From the NCBI RefSeq assembly GCF_022539315.1, contig NC_066333.1, positions 14,447,501 through 14,511,500 on the forward strand: 64,000 nt of DNA. Direction: 5' to 3'. Source of the DNA: Serinus canaria. Its lineage: Eukaryota > Chordata > Aves > Passeriformes > Fringillidae. The position numbers were made by a program, and so were the translations under genes. The notes under the pieces are model-generated. The model was given only the letters and a program-made list of their open reading frames with translations, did not search any database and was not told the DNA's origin. This document shows positions 10,331 through 23,012 of this stretch, piece after piece (positions within the stretch are counted from its first letter, which is position 1; each line of letters starts with the position of its first letter).

Positions 10331-13300
10331 CTGGTTGTTGTTGTTCAGAAGTTGCTTTTACACTCACTTGGAAAATCTACCCTTGCTGTCAGTTGTTTAT
10401 AAATAAATATTGTACGTGTATCTTTGTTTCATGGTAAACATAAATTTGTTATTGTGCCGGGTGTGTCTGTGTATGTGGAAGCAATTATACCTGCCTCTGA
10501 AATTATTCACAGGCTAGTTCAGAAGAAAAAATCCATCTGGATATTTCCATTTTCCTATGTAGGCTCTAAATGTGGAATTCATCTGTGTACCACCACACTC
10601 CTGCAAATAACTAGAAGAGCCTGTAATAAAAGTTACTAGATAATGTATAGATATATATATATAGATATATATATAGATATATAAATGTATATATTAAAAA
10701 AGAAGAATAAACTAGTGATCACACAGAGATCAAGAATCAAAGCAAAGGAAGTCTCTGCAGAGATTTCTAAAAGATTGTTTCTGAAAGGGCAGAAATTCTT
10801 TCTGGTGTTTTTCTAGGTAAAGACTAAACTCTGGTTTCATCTAAATGTGCTTAGACCCTGGGCCCCTTCTGACCTCTCCTTCTGGCAAGATTTTTGTTTG
10901 TTTGTTTTTAAAAATCAGTTTGTCTTCAGTGTTTTTCAGATTCACCAAAGTGGAAAACTGTCTAGCACAAAAGATAAATGACAAGGATGTGGTTGCTTTA
11001 TGAACTAGTCTCTACTCGAACTCTCCTCTTCTCTCTCCAGTAATTGAAGTCCGAGCCTTTAATTTGAGTTTTCCAACTGAAGTGCCAGTTAGCTTCATTT
11101 AGAACTGTGGTTCTGTCTCAGTGCGAGGAGGTTTTCTTCTAAGATATAGGAGAGCCCCACCCTACAGACAAAACAAAACCAAAATCCCTCAGAAAACTCC
11201 TCTGTCCTAAGTACTGAATTTGAGATTTTGTTAGCTGCAGGCTAGAATGTAGATTCAAGCTACATATATTTTTAATTCCGGTTCTTACAGCTAAATGTAT
11301 TCACAGTGGGTTTTTCATGTATTAAAAAACCAAAACAGGTCTTTTATTTATTTGTATTCTTTAACTTGGCAGTTTTCATTAGGGCAGTAGTGAGTAATAT
11401 GCCCTAGGTAATGGCTGGAGATCCTGATGGAGCGCGCTCGCTGAGGTCTTGGCTGGCACTGCTGGCAGTCAGAGCCCTTCTGAGGCACTTTGCCACCAGG
11501 TGTAGAGTGGCTACAGCATTATCTTGTGGTGATGGTTCTGGAAGTGCAGCTTTACCCCCCTACGGAATTGGTGTTTTAGTCATTATGTTTGAATGAAGCA
11601 CTGAGGGACATGATCTTCCTCATCTCTGGGCTTTAGTTTAGAGCAGCATTCATACACAGGCTTAACTTTGTGCACATGTCAAATATTCATGTGCTGTCTT
11701 AAATAATGTCAGTTTCTTCAGTCATTGACCTACATCTTATGGTCTGAATCTCCATTCAACTGCTTCCTTATAGCTGAATGTTGTTAGCCCCAAGGAAAGG
11801 AGAATAAGGATCTACTGCAGCATGTGAGGGTAAAAGGAGCCAGTAGTGGGATGAAATTTTTAAAAATAAAATTTGGAGTGTGAAATATTTTCTGCATAAA
11901 TTATGTGGATGGCCATAACTTAACCCTTCTAACAAGACAGCCCACAGGAAAGAATTCTGCCCCGCCTCCCACACTGGACAGCCAATACAATGTGCAAGGA
12001 TAACATCATCTACATAATCACTGGGATTAGATGCAGTTATAGGTCAAAAGTTTTTCTTTAGGACACTGATGAAGGTACTGCTGTAGCCCTGGGACTCTGT
12101 ATTCTCAGCTGTGCTTGGCCTCACAGGAGGCCGCCCAGCTCCTGTTTGTTGGCTCTCCTGAGCGTGCTGGCATCACTGCTCAGGAGCCACCCCTCCTGCC
12201 CCTGGATCTGTGTTTCCCCAGCTGGTGTTCTGTGTGAACAGCACCTACCCAGTGCAAAATAAACGTTCACTGTTATACTACCTGGGGTAATGTACCAGGG
12301 TAATGCTCCAGTGTGACTGGCAAGGTTAGCTGTTTTGTCCTTGGTGTGAATTGTACTGAATTGGTTTGTACTTCATATGATCCAGATGTAATTTTGGCTG
12401 CACTGAAAGACTGTTTTGTGCAGGAGAACTGCAGTACCCCAATCTTCTGGAAACTTGTTCCTGTCAAAAAGGAGATGAGACAGATGTGGGGTATGGGTTC
12501 CTTTGCCTAAGAAACATCAATAGCTTGGGTTAAATAAAGGAAGGCTAAAGCTCATATCTTCTATCATCATAATGAATTTCCCCTAAGTAGGCTGGGACAG
12601 CTGTGCTTATGTGAGGGAATCTGTGCTCTTGGTTAAATATTTGCTATTGAAGCCCTAGTCCTCATTAAGTGTTCTCAATAAGCAATGTTTTAAAAAGCAA
12701 ACAGCTAAATTCTATGGGTTTATTCACAGCACTGAAGATGCTTGCTAGCAGTAGCTTCCTGTGTTCCCTGGTAATGTACAAGAATCTCTTAAGTATTTAG
12801 TAATCTTGTAAGTATTTAATGCTGTGCATTTGCAAATGAATCAAAATAACCTCAGTTTGCTTACAGTATTTTAATCTGTTTTAGGAGATAACCATGTTTA
12901 AGGAAAGGTTTCCTTTTTCTTTTCTTTTTCTCTGTTTAGAAATGTTTTCCCACAAAGATGCAGGGGAAAATAGGTTCATTATTAACATAAGGACTCAGCC
13001 CTTATTTGCTTTACCTAAAAGATTGTGGTCCATATTTTGTTTTCATAAATTATTAAAGTGAGTATGTAAACTTTAATATAAAGCATAATTAAAGTCGTAA
13101 TTAAATAATTAAAGTGATAGAACATGGAGTTCTAACTCTCTTCTACCAGCTCACAGCTGATGACCTGAAGTTACTGATTTAATTACAAATATATGCATTC
13201 AATATTGTGTCGTGTTTTATTTGCCATTTTGTTAGGCAGGGATGGTATTACTGCTAACTATGGAATTATTCTTGAAGAAATGCTGTGTTACTCAGGAGTA

Positions 13301-16300
13301 TTAATAGACAATACTGCAGTTATGCAGCTGTGTTACTGGCTGCACTAGTAAAGGCTCATTACACAGCCAAACTTTTTAAGCAGCAGGGAGAACTGCATGG
13401 AGCAGATGGAAATGTACTGCTGCTAACATCATTAAAGAACTACTGATCACAGAAGAAGCAAAGTGGGAAATTGTCAGAACCTAATGGAACTTTAGTAAAA
13501 GTTTCAGGAGTAAGAAAAATTTCAAAGGCATAAAGACAGATAATTCTGTTCTAAGTCTCTGGTGTGATTATAAACCATAAGGATTTTCAGTCTCCAAGCT
13601 TTAACATTCAATTAATCCTTTGGCCTCTTTTAACTCTGTAACGTATACAGAAATGTTTATACTGTCTTATGTAATTTTGTAAATACTTCTTTTTTGTGTG
13701 ATGGAATCACAGCAGGTGATAATTTAGTTTGAGTGACCTGCTGGATAAATGCCAGCATCTGTCTGGTGGCATGCAGTGCTGTGCAGGAGCGCGGGGCTGC
13801 CAGCGCAGGGCTGGAGGTGCGGTGTCTGCAGGGTGCAGCCCTCAGGCTTAGCCAGGCTCTGGGTGCCTGCTCTTGCTTGGAGTGTCACTTGGTACAGAGA
13901 AGTCATGCACAGTTTGCTAGGGAAAGAAAGGTTGTGGTGTGTTTGACTGTTGCATGGTCATTCCACAGAAACCCAGTCAAATCTGACACTAATATTTCAG
14001 TAATTGAAGAGCAGCTCTCAAGTAGGGAGACACAGGAGCCCTGAGCAATTTCAGACATACTCGTTGACCATCATTCTGAAAATAGATGAAATAGTGAATA
14101 CACAGCAGTTGGCGATCAGGTTTTTAAAAGGTTTTTTTTACCATTTTGTAAACATAATAATGAATTACATGTGGAAGTGTTGGAGCAGTAGTTATCCAGT
14201 ACACTGGGTTGCAGTGGTAGGTATTTTGTTGCATCACTTTTTCCCCCACATTCATTTATTCACCGAACATTCAGCTCAAATCTGCACATGCACCTCCCAC
14301 AGCTTAGATAATTGCAAATATATAAAGCCAAATTGTTCTCTACATTGTATATATATGTCTCTTTCATCTTTCCAGAGACAAACCACCACCTTGTAAATTT
14401 TAATGTCAGAATGACAGGATGTAGTTTTAGCTTGAGCAATTGCTGCTTGTTCTGTGCAGGCGTGAAAACAGTAGGAAAGGTGAATTGTTACCAGATAGGT
14501 ATCAAATTGGATAAGTAATTGTACCAATACTATTTTTAGGTTTTAGTGTTATGCGTTCCTTTATTTTTGTATGAAAACTAGAAGTCCTCTTCAATCCTAT
14601 CAATTGTATAAATGTTACATTAGGACATGTGCCATCAGATAAATTAGCCCACATCCTACACACTCAAAATATTTATGTTTTGCTCCTCTTTCTTGCTTGC
14701 TTTGTAGGTGTAATTGATCTGTCTCTGGGTTTTGCACTCCACCCATCTTGAAACATGATAAGCATCACAGGCTTTGTTTGGTCTTTCCCCCCCTCCTTCT
14801 CTTTCTATTTCACAATCTTGTTTGCATCCAAGATGAGGCTCTGGTGCTCTAATAGAGTAGCAAACAGACCATTTGTTTCAGCTGTGAGCTGTGGTTTCCT
14901 GTCCTACCCTGTTCTCTGCCTGCTCACCCTCAGCAGATACAGATAAACGCTGATTCTGGAAGGTGAACCATATGGTTTGGGAATGCTTTTCCTTTATTAG
15001 GAGACAGCTAAAAGAGCATTGGGGGAGAGGAAGGAGATGGGAAAGGAAATTGTTTGGAAGTGATCTAAATTACCTTTGCTGATCTGTTATTTTGGGTCAG
15101 TTGGTCACCTACAGCCAGTTGTTAGAACTGCAAAAGATGTTCCGTTTAAAGTCACAGAGCTTTTTTTTTTGTTTTTAAGCCTGGTTCCTGATGTATGCAA
15201 ATTGAGGAAGATCATGGATTTCATTTTAAATGACATGTCTGTAGCCCTTCTGGTTGTAAAGCACGAATTGAAGATAGAACATTAGCAAAACAAGAATGCT
15301 TCTGAGTTTGTAGGGACTTTTATTTTGACTCTTGAATTTTGGGTAGGCAATTCTACTAGTAGAGTTCTCTATTTAGACCAAGTGTAGTGCAAAATCCGTG
15401 GCCAAAGGCTGAAATGCAAATAGATTAAAAGGTTCTTTTGCCCCAGATAGAAAGAAAGTGAAGAGAACAGTCTGGATGTAGAAGGATGAAGCAAAAGTTC
15501 AGAGACACTGAAAAGCAAAACAAAGCAAAGAGAAAGGCTCAGATGAATAAATATTTTCAGAGCTGTGGTCTTGAGAGCCCAGTTTGCAGCCACGGGTCTA
15601 AGATCAGGGCTGGAGGATCCAGAATACCCAGGTCCTCTCCTGCTCTGAGCTGTATGAGCTTAGTGTGTCGCTTTGAAAATAGTGTGCCGAGCCCATGCCT
15701 TTTGCAGTGAGGCTTTACAAGTCAGTTACATACGAGTACAGCAGGTTTTTATGTGAAAGAAGGTGTTTATTCTTTTTGCATTCTAACAGAATTTCCATGG
15801 TGAGAAAATATCAATAAATCCCCTGTGTAGTTTCACCAGTTTACTGCCATACAGGTGAGAAACCAATTTCTCTTTGCTTCCCTTTACTCATTCCAGCCTG
15901 GTGTGCATCTGACCCTTTTTACCCTTTATCTCAGACCTACTTTGGTCTTGTTACATCCTTTGGAATGAGGTGTCTGACCTCTTTCTGGCTCTGCACCTCT
16001 CCCTCCTCTCGGTCGCTGTGCTGTGATCAATCAGCCCTTTTGCTGTTTGTCCCTCCCTCTCATTTCAGGCGTGCCAGTTGCTGTTTGAACATGTGCCACG
16101 ATCTCTGGGGGAGGAGGGAGTGCTTGGCTGCCCTGGGCTTTCCCAGAGCCAGGCTGGTGCCTCTGCAATGAGATTCTCCTGCGATAGCGCTGTGGGAGCC
16201 GAGGGAGGGGAGGGACAGAGACCCCGGGCTCTGGCAGAAAGGGCATGCAGATCCAAAAGTGAGCCCAGCCTCGCAGAGAGCGGAGCATTGGAGATGCTCG

Positions 16301-16525
16301 GTACACAGCTGGGTGCGTGTTTGATTTTACAACATTTTCAGCTGGTGTTTGCAGGAAGCAGACTGATACCCATTATGGGAAATTTGTTTGTCCCTAAATA
16401 TAGGAGAGAAAAAAAGTTTAAAAGCTTTGATAATTTTCCACTCCTTAGGTCACACAGTATTTCTGCCATAGGCAGGAGTACTGGTTTGCAAGGAGGAGAA
16501 ATGTAATTCTTTAATTTTACATTGT
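10331..16525. other. Intron 1 segment without recognised genes
   Basis: This is AT-rich intronic DNA. It contains a TA/GATA microsatellite near 10646-10694, a small imperfect hairpin at 12151-12188 (GGCTCTCCTGAGC and GCTCAGGAGCC arms, 14-nt loop) and a GC-rich patch at 13740-13880. No exon, RNA gene or intact mobile element is recognised. Confidence 0.55.
10646..10694. repeat. TA/GATA microsatellite
   Basis: Runs of alternating TA are interrupted by TAGATA at roughly 11-12 bp intervals, giving an interrupted (TA)n/(GATA) tract. Confidence 0.85.
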
Positions 16526-16975
16526 ATCATGGAATCATGAAACTAGCCTTGGAGAGAATCTTGACAAGCCATCCCATCATGTTCTGATATGGAAAGATCT
16601 TCATTTCTGATGGTTTATCCTGGTGTTTAGGTGTTGTTAGTATTAGAGATGTCTTCTGAATGCCTAACAATGTCTAATCTTTTTAGTGCTCTTTTTTTCC
16701 TTTGCATCAATCCCTTAAATATTTTAAGAATGTTTTCACATTTTGCTTCAGATTATGCTAAATTGTCAAATTATTTAATTTTCTTCCTCAAAAACTATTT
16801 AATTTTACTTCTGATAATTCCTGTTCCATTATCTGGATTCTCTAATCTATGTGTGTCCTGAACTCTAGTGCCCAAAACACCAGGTGCCAGGCACTCCCAA
16901 GGCTTCAGCAGCACCAAGGGGGGCAGTGGATTGCTTACAGGTTTTGTACAGTATACAGAGTATTATTGTCACGGG
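16526..16975 (-). mobile_element. Diverged CR1-like LINE 3' end, antisense
   Basis: The block opens with ATCATGGAATCATGAAACTAG and then GGAGAGAATCTTGACAAGCC. This resembles the reverse-complemented tail of avian CR1 elements (atcatagaatcat..., ggttggaaaagacctt...). About 330 bp later comes AGTGCCCAAAACACCAGG, followed by a segment that resembles CR1 sequence reading gtgcccaaaactggacacagtactccag. The order and spacing fit one old antisense 3'-truncated element. Internal identity is low, so the middle may be partly unrelated. No intact coding sequence remains. Confidence 0.5.
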
Positions 16976-19900
16976 AGAGAGAGGTTTGCCTGAGTTTGTG
17001 TCTGCATTTGGGAACAACTCATTGCTCATACCAGCAGCTGGGACTAGGTGCCAGCATAAAGCATTTACGGGAGCAGTCAGGTATTCAGGCTCCTGGGGGG
17101 TGCCCTGGAAGTGCAGTGCTCACCCTCCTAAGGGGTACAGAGTGATGTGTTTGCAGGCCCCCTTTCCTATCTGCACATCCTGGCACTCCCAGAGGCACCC
17201 AGCACAGGGGGTTTCTGAGGCTTGAAAAAGCAGGATCTCCCAAGTGCATTGTCTGCCTTTGGGCACCCAGATGAGTCTGGGACAGATTAAGCTTTCAAGA
17301 AATTACTCATTTCTGTTGCCTGCTTATTGTTTGCTTCAGGCACTTACAAGGAAATATAAAGGGGCTGTATGAATTTCTGGCTTCTTTCCAGCTGTAGAAT
17401 GCCTTTTCTGTTTTTGTTTCCCCAATGGATTTCCAGCCTGCAATGGTATAGGCCTTGCACAGTTGTAGTGTGGTGTAGGATGTAAATGGTGATGTATCTT
17501 TTGGTTTTGATGATGCTTGAAATTCCTGTGCAAATGGCAGCCTGTCCTGGTTACCAGGAGTGAGTACAGCTGGTGACAAGAAAAGACTTGAAATAAGCAA
17601 CCATGTCTTTTCTCAACTGGTTACAAAGACTTCTTGTGGAGCAATGCAGTTCTTGCACATCCATCTCATCTAGACTGAACAGCACCTTTGACTGCTTTTC
17701 CCTTCTGTGCCACAAATTGAGGCTTGGGCTGGGGATTGCACCAACAACATGCCTGAGATCTCACCAAAGTGTTGGATTTAAACATTGCTGCAGATGAAGA
17801 GTCCTGCCTAATTACCCAGTCAGGCACGATTAAAACTTTCACACTACCTCTGCAGGTGGGATTGAGTCAGGCTGTAGCAGACATAGAGATCTGCAGTGGA
17901 TCTGGGCTGGAACAGAACCTCAGGGTGGCTGTCTGGTTACAACCCCTGACTTCTGCGTGTCACCTTCGCCCTTCTGTAGGTGCCATTCATGTGAAGAGAC
18001 ATTGCCTCCCTTTGAACTGCAGCTCTCAAGAGCAGAATAAGAGAAAACAGCTCTGTGATGAGAAAACAGTTCCTTCACCCTTCCTAATGAGTCTTCCTCC
18101 TTGCTTACACGGCTGAATGCCATCTGTCAGGCCAGGAGACACTGAGTGCCCAAAGCTGAATGTTGCTCTGATAGGCCACTTCAAGCCTAGGACAGAAAGG
18201 CAGAATTTACTGCTCTGGCACTGTGAGGCTCATCTTAGGCCTGTCTGCCCTTTCACCCAGTGCTATCAGCACAAGAACTGGCAGTGACACTTCCTACAGT
18301 TCTGGAAACAGTGACAATTTTATGTCATGTATCTTTGAATTGCAGAGAGGGACAGATTTCTGAGTCCTGATTATTTAAAAGTTGGTATGAGATGATGGGA
18401 CTGTGGAACTGAGTTACAGGAACATTTAGGTTCATGTGAGGATACTGGGTCATTCTCAGTATTCTCAGCTATTCCCATCGCTGAAATTATTTTTATGGAA
18501 GCATATCAGCCATACAAATAATACCTTATTGCAGTTAATCTGATGTCTCATGACTCATGGAGTAAATTTTGTGACCATTCTTAACCTTTCATTTTGCACT
18601 TCTGGTTTTGCTGTGGTCATTTCTTGTGCCAACAGGTTAATTTGTTGGTTCCCGAGCCACTTTGCTTATCTAAAATGAGGAGACTTTTTTTTTTTAACAA
18701 CAAATGTAGTTGTTTAGTCCTTAAAAATCTTTGTAAACCAGTCCTAATTTATTTGGCTTAGTAATACACTTTCAATTAAAAAAAAAAAAAGGAGCAAACA
18801 ATCTGATAGGCAGAGTGCTGTTTTTATATTCCCTGTGGATTTGTCAGTTGTTAAGTTACCACTAGCTAAGGGATAGGACCAGCATTTCCAGGGCTCCTGC
18901 CTCAAGCATGTGTTAGGAACTGTTTCTCCCTGTATGTTTTGGGTGTGGAACTTGATGTGCTCAGGTCAGGAGTCTGGCTTGCACATATGAGGCTGCTGGT
19001 TTAGTTGTGAACCAGAGCCTGCTGCCAGTGACACCAAACCCACATCCTTTCTGCTGACATGTCTTGGCCCAGGGTGTCAGAATGAGCAAATGCTGATGCC
19101 TGAGAGGCACGCTGCTTGCCCCTTCCCTTCCTCTTCTGCAGAGAGCTTGCTGCAGTCCTTTGCACCAGTGTCGCTGAGCTTGCCACCAAGGAGTGATGCT
19201 TATCCTTGGAACTGAGGCTTTAAACTCATGAATCTCAATTTACTGAATGTCTTCCAGGTGTTTGCTACCTTTGTACATGACAAAGTGGGCTTAGATTTAA
19301 AAAAAGGCCTAACAACATCTTCCATAGCCTCTTACATCTTCTTTTATCTACAGTAAATTACATTAGTGATAACACTTCTGTCTTGAAAGTTTTGCCTGCT
19401 CATGCTTCTGGCATCTTAGCACGGTTTGGGTAATTTGGAACAACCTGTCTTGGGATACTAAGGGAAATACTTGTCAGGAAAGAGGGGAAAACACAAAAGG
19501 TTGCGTTCGGGATTATTTTGGATGCTGAGGAAGTTGACAATGAGAGGAGTTCCCTGATATTCAAAGTGTCTGTGTCACTGGTGGAGGGCCTTGCTTAGGT
19601 GGCAGACTCTTGATAAGAACTCACTAAAATGCAAATTCTTATCTCAGATAGGTGTGTGGGTTTCAGCTACATAGCAAGGTCTCTGATCCCATGGGACTTT
19701 CTGTCTTATCTGGCAACTGCTTTGAATGTCCCCTCACAGGGAGCCCTGGCTGTTAACCTCATCACTAGGTGTCTAAAGAGGCCCCTTCCATTTTGCATGA
19801 AGGGGCAGTAACAGAAGGCTGTGAAAGTTTTTAGGACTCTCAAACCTGATCCTTAAATAGCATCCATGTTGTTGTGGGGAAAATGGACAAGCTTAATGTA

Positions 19901-22900
19901 AGTATACATGTGTAGGCTGTGTGCTATTTAATATGTAGGTCACAGAGGAGAAGGCATGGACGTAAAACTTTATCTGTGTTGTTAGACCTGGTCAGTGGTT
20001 AATGCCCTGTATTGTTAAGCAAGAGACTTAGGCTACAAATGCAGTAAACAGTGCCAGGCTTTGCTCTTTGGCCCTGTGGCCAGCTGGCATGATCTGGACC
20101 TGCCTTGTGGTGCTGAACTGCAGTCTCCAAGCAGGATGGCTGCAGTCGGGCTGCCCTAGCTGGCACCATGCCTCACAGCTGTTTGGGACAGTGCTAGCAG
20201 GCCCAGGCCAGAAACATTCTCCCAGTTTTCTCCCAGAGCTGCAAGGCTCAGGTGCATGTCCTGGCCCTGTGGGCTCACCAGTGGAGGCACAGCCTAGGTC
20301 ACACTCCAGTCTCTGGCACTTAGTCCTAAAGCAGGATTCTGGTAGATTGGAGCTCACACCCAGACCCAGTGCTAGCTTTTCCTTGAGGCTGCTGATGTGG
20401 ATGGTGTTACTTCTGATGCTTTGTTATTATGTGAAAGTTCTAGGTGCCAGGTCAGAAATGCTAGAAGTAGGTTTTATCAGCCTTCCTTAGATTTTTGCCA
20501 TTACTGACTCTTGCCATCATTACTTGGAATCTTTTGTTTAATTTGTGGAGGAGGAGACAGAAAGGAAATACAGTTTGAATGGCTGTCAACTACTTCAGGA
20601 CAGTGTGAAAAGGAACTGGATGTTAATTGCCTAATTCAATGTCAACACCGACAGTTCTCAGCTGAGGTACTGTTGACTGAAGGTACTTTGGTCCTTCATA
20701 TGAAGGGTGCTTGATCATTTCTCTTTTATTTACTTCACTTTTTATTGAAGAAAATGAAAGACTTCAAATGATAATCACTGGACACTTGCATATAATTTTT
20801 TAGCTCATATCCATTTGGGTGCTGGAGGTTCTGCTTGTTGTATTGCTGAAATTGTGCTCAGAAATCAGTTCAGATGCGAAGCAGCTGTTTGTGAGGAGAG
20901 GGTGTTGACAAGACAATAAAGGCAGAACAGTGGGGGAAGTTTTCCAGAGAGCTGCAGAAGTGCAGTTGCTTTGAGCACTGGTTTGTCAGAGGCATGATCC
21001 CTAACAGGAAAATGAGAGATCTTTTCACAGAGTTTGTCTCCTTTGTTGGCTCTTAAAAATGTATGTGGGAAACTACCACTGTTACAAATACATGTCCCAT
21101 CCTCTGTGCTGGCACAGGTCGTCTGTTCACACAAGGAGAATGTGTTCTGAAAACTTGTCACTAAATAAGTAATGGTTTTCAGGCTATGCGGACCAAAGAC
21201 AGTATTTTTGGGAGGTATAGTTGAAAAGTGAGAGTCACCAATTAAGTTATTAATCCCAGAGAAAAGTACCGTGGGAGTTTTTAACCTAGTCATTAAATGG
21301 TAGAGCGGACATGAAATGCAGTGCATTGAGTGTTGCAGTACCTGTTTTGCTGGACTTTTCACTGAGCAGGCCTTCAGCCTTGCCAGCACTGAACTCCCAG
21401 GGTTGTGCTGTATTCACTCCTCTGGCTGTGGCATTGCCTCCATGTTCTTGCTTGCTGCTGCCTTCCTTTCCAATGATTGCAAAGCCTTTGTGCAAGGACA
21501 GAGAATCTTACTGTAGATGATTTTGTTCACTTCTGTGCATTCATCCTTCAATGCTTAGAAGAAGTGTTTGCCAGAATAACTGCACTTAGAAGTTAGGAAA
21601 CAAGAGCAAAAAGCATTTAGAAACAAAATTGGACCACTGAATTGAAAGTGTAGTCCAGGCTTTAGAACTAAACACAACTGGAAAGAGTATTGGTTTTAGA
21701 TGAATGGAAGGAGTCAAAAAGAAGCACAGATCAATACTTCTGTATTGAAGCAAATACTTCCATGGTTAGAACAGGTCTCTAAGACATATGACATCCTTAC
21801 ATAATCTTTTGCTATTCACTAGCTATGGTGGTTCTCTGAAAAAATCAGCTGTGGACAGTTCCTGTTGTAATAAATTAACACTTATGCACAGTTTTTATTA
21901 CTTTGCTTTGATTTTTGTTGTTGGTTTGGGTTGGGTTTTTTGTATGTTTGCCAAATGTGTCAATACTCAGTGAGCAAAACAGTCCTTGAAGAAATGTGTG
22001 TTTTCCTCTTTTTGACTGTTAAGCAAGCCTTTCTTTCTCCGAGTGTGCTCGGCTTCATCTTGATTTTTGGCATGGTGAACAGATCAAGCTGATGAAACTT
22101 GCTTTATGGAGCGACCTGTTGGTGAAGGGTGCTGGATGTTTTCTGCAGTTATACAAGTAGCAGAGGAAGATCAAAAAAGAAGGAATATGTGGGGTGATAC
22201 TGTGTTCTGCACCATGTCAGGCAGAGTGCCTTTTGGGGATTCTGCTGCCTCAACAGACTTCATCCTGAGGGGTGCAGGAGCCAGGAGGAGCTGGGAAAGC
22301 TCAGCCTGTTCTAGCAGGTGCCTGTCACCTTGCAGTATCAGCACCTTCTGCTTGTAGAATGAGAACCATGAACAGCAAGGTACATCTGGTATTTCCACTG
22401 TGGCCTCTATTGAAAAACTGATAATATGCATCTTGACATGAAATAAAGCTAGAAAGAACAACCAGCCTCTTAATGAACTTTGTCTGTTATACTGTGCATG
22501 CACTGGGTCATAAGAGATCCTTTTGCAAAATACAGGCCATCTTTCTTAAGCAGTTGCACAAGAAAAGCCACAATATTTGGAAAGTAAAGTATGAATCAAA
22601 ATTTTTACAGCACACAACCAGAGGAACTGAAATTTGCAAACGGCAAGCAAGAATTAAGTTGCAGTGGCAGCAGTTACCATGTCCAGGTGGTGTGTGGAGG
22701 CAAGGCTGCATGACATCAGTTCTCTTTTAATGTGGCTCTGGGTGAGCTGCTGGGGCAGCATGGTATCAAAAACCAGTTCAATCCGGTGGAAAGAAACTTT
22801 TCAGACTATTTCACTTAGAGAAGAAAAAAATTTTGTTGTGACGTGCATTAAGAATAAAGATACTGGTTCATGCAGCACTTTTTTTGGCTGGATCTTCTCA

Positions 22901-22914
22901 AAACAGAGCATCAG
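16976..22914. other. Intron 1 segment without recognised genes
   Basis: This is ordinary intronic sequence with a 13-A run near 18778-18790 and several moderately GC-rich patches (for example 20060-20300). The open frames of up to 174 codons (20865-21389, minus) have no recognisable domain and no exon-like borders. I see nothing else here. Confidence 0.55.
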
Positions 22915-23012
22915 TATTTAGCAGATAGAGAAACTGAGGTGCAAAAAGGCAAAATGAGTTGTACAAAGGGCGCCAATGAAGTAACTAACGGAGCCTTGTC
23001 TTCATTTCCTAC
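22915..23012 (-). repeat. MIR-like ancient SINE remnant, antisense
   Basis: The stretch reads GCAGATAGAGAAACTGAGGT, then GCAAAAAGGCAAAATGAGTT, then a run ending AACGGAGCCTTGTC. This is the reverse complement of the MIR core order (ctgtgcctcagtttcc, aagtcacttgccc, ggctctg). The match is recognisable but diverged and made by eye. Confidence 0.5.

Noticed and set aside
9847..10437. 196-codon frame continuing PREX1 exon 1 past 10008
   Set aside because: P-Rex1 similarity stops exactly at a consensus GTGAGT donor and resumes at 58648. The remainder is intron read-through.
12151..12188. Possible microRNA hairpin
   Set aside because: The stem is only about 11 bp with a 2-nt bulge, too short for a pre-miRNA.
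20865..21389. 174-codon minus-strand frame in intron 1
   Set aside because: The composition and residue pattern look random, with no recognisable domain and no exon structure.
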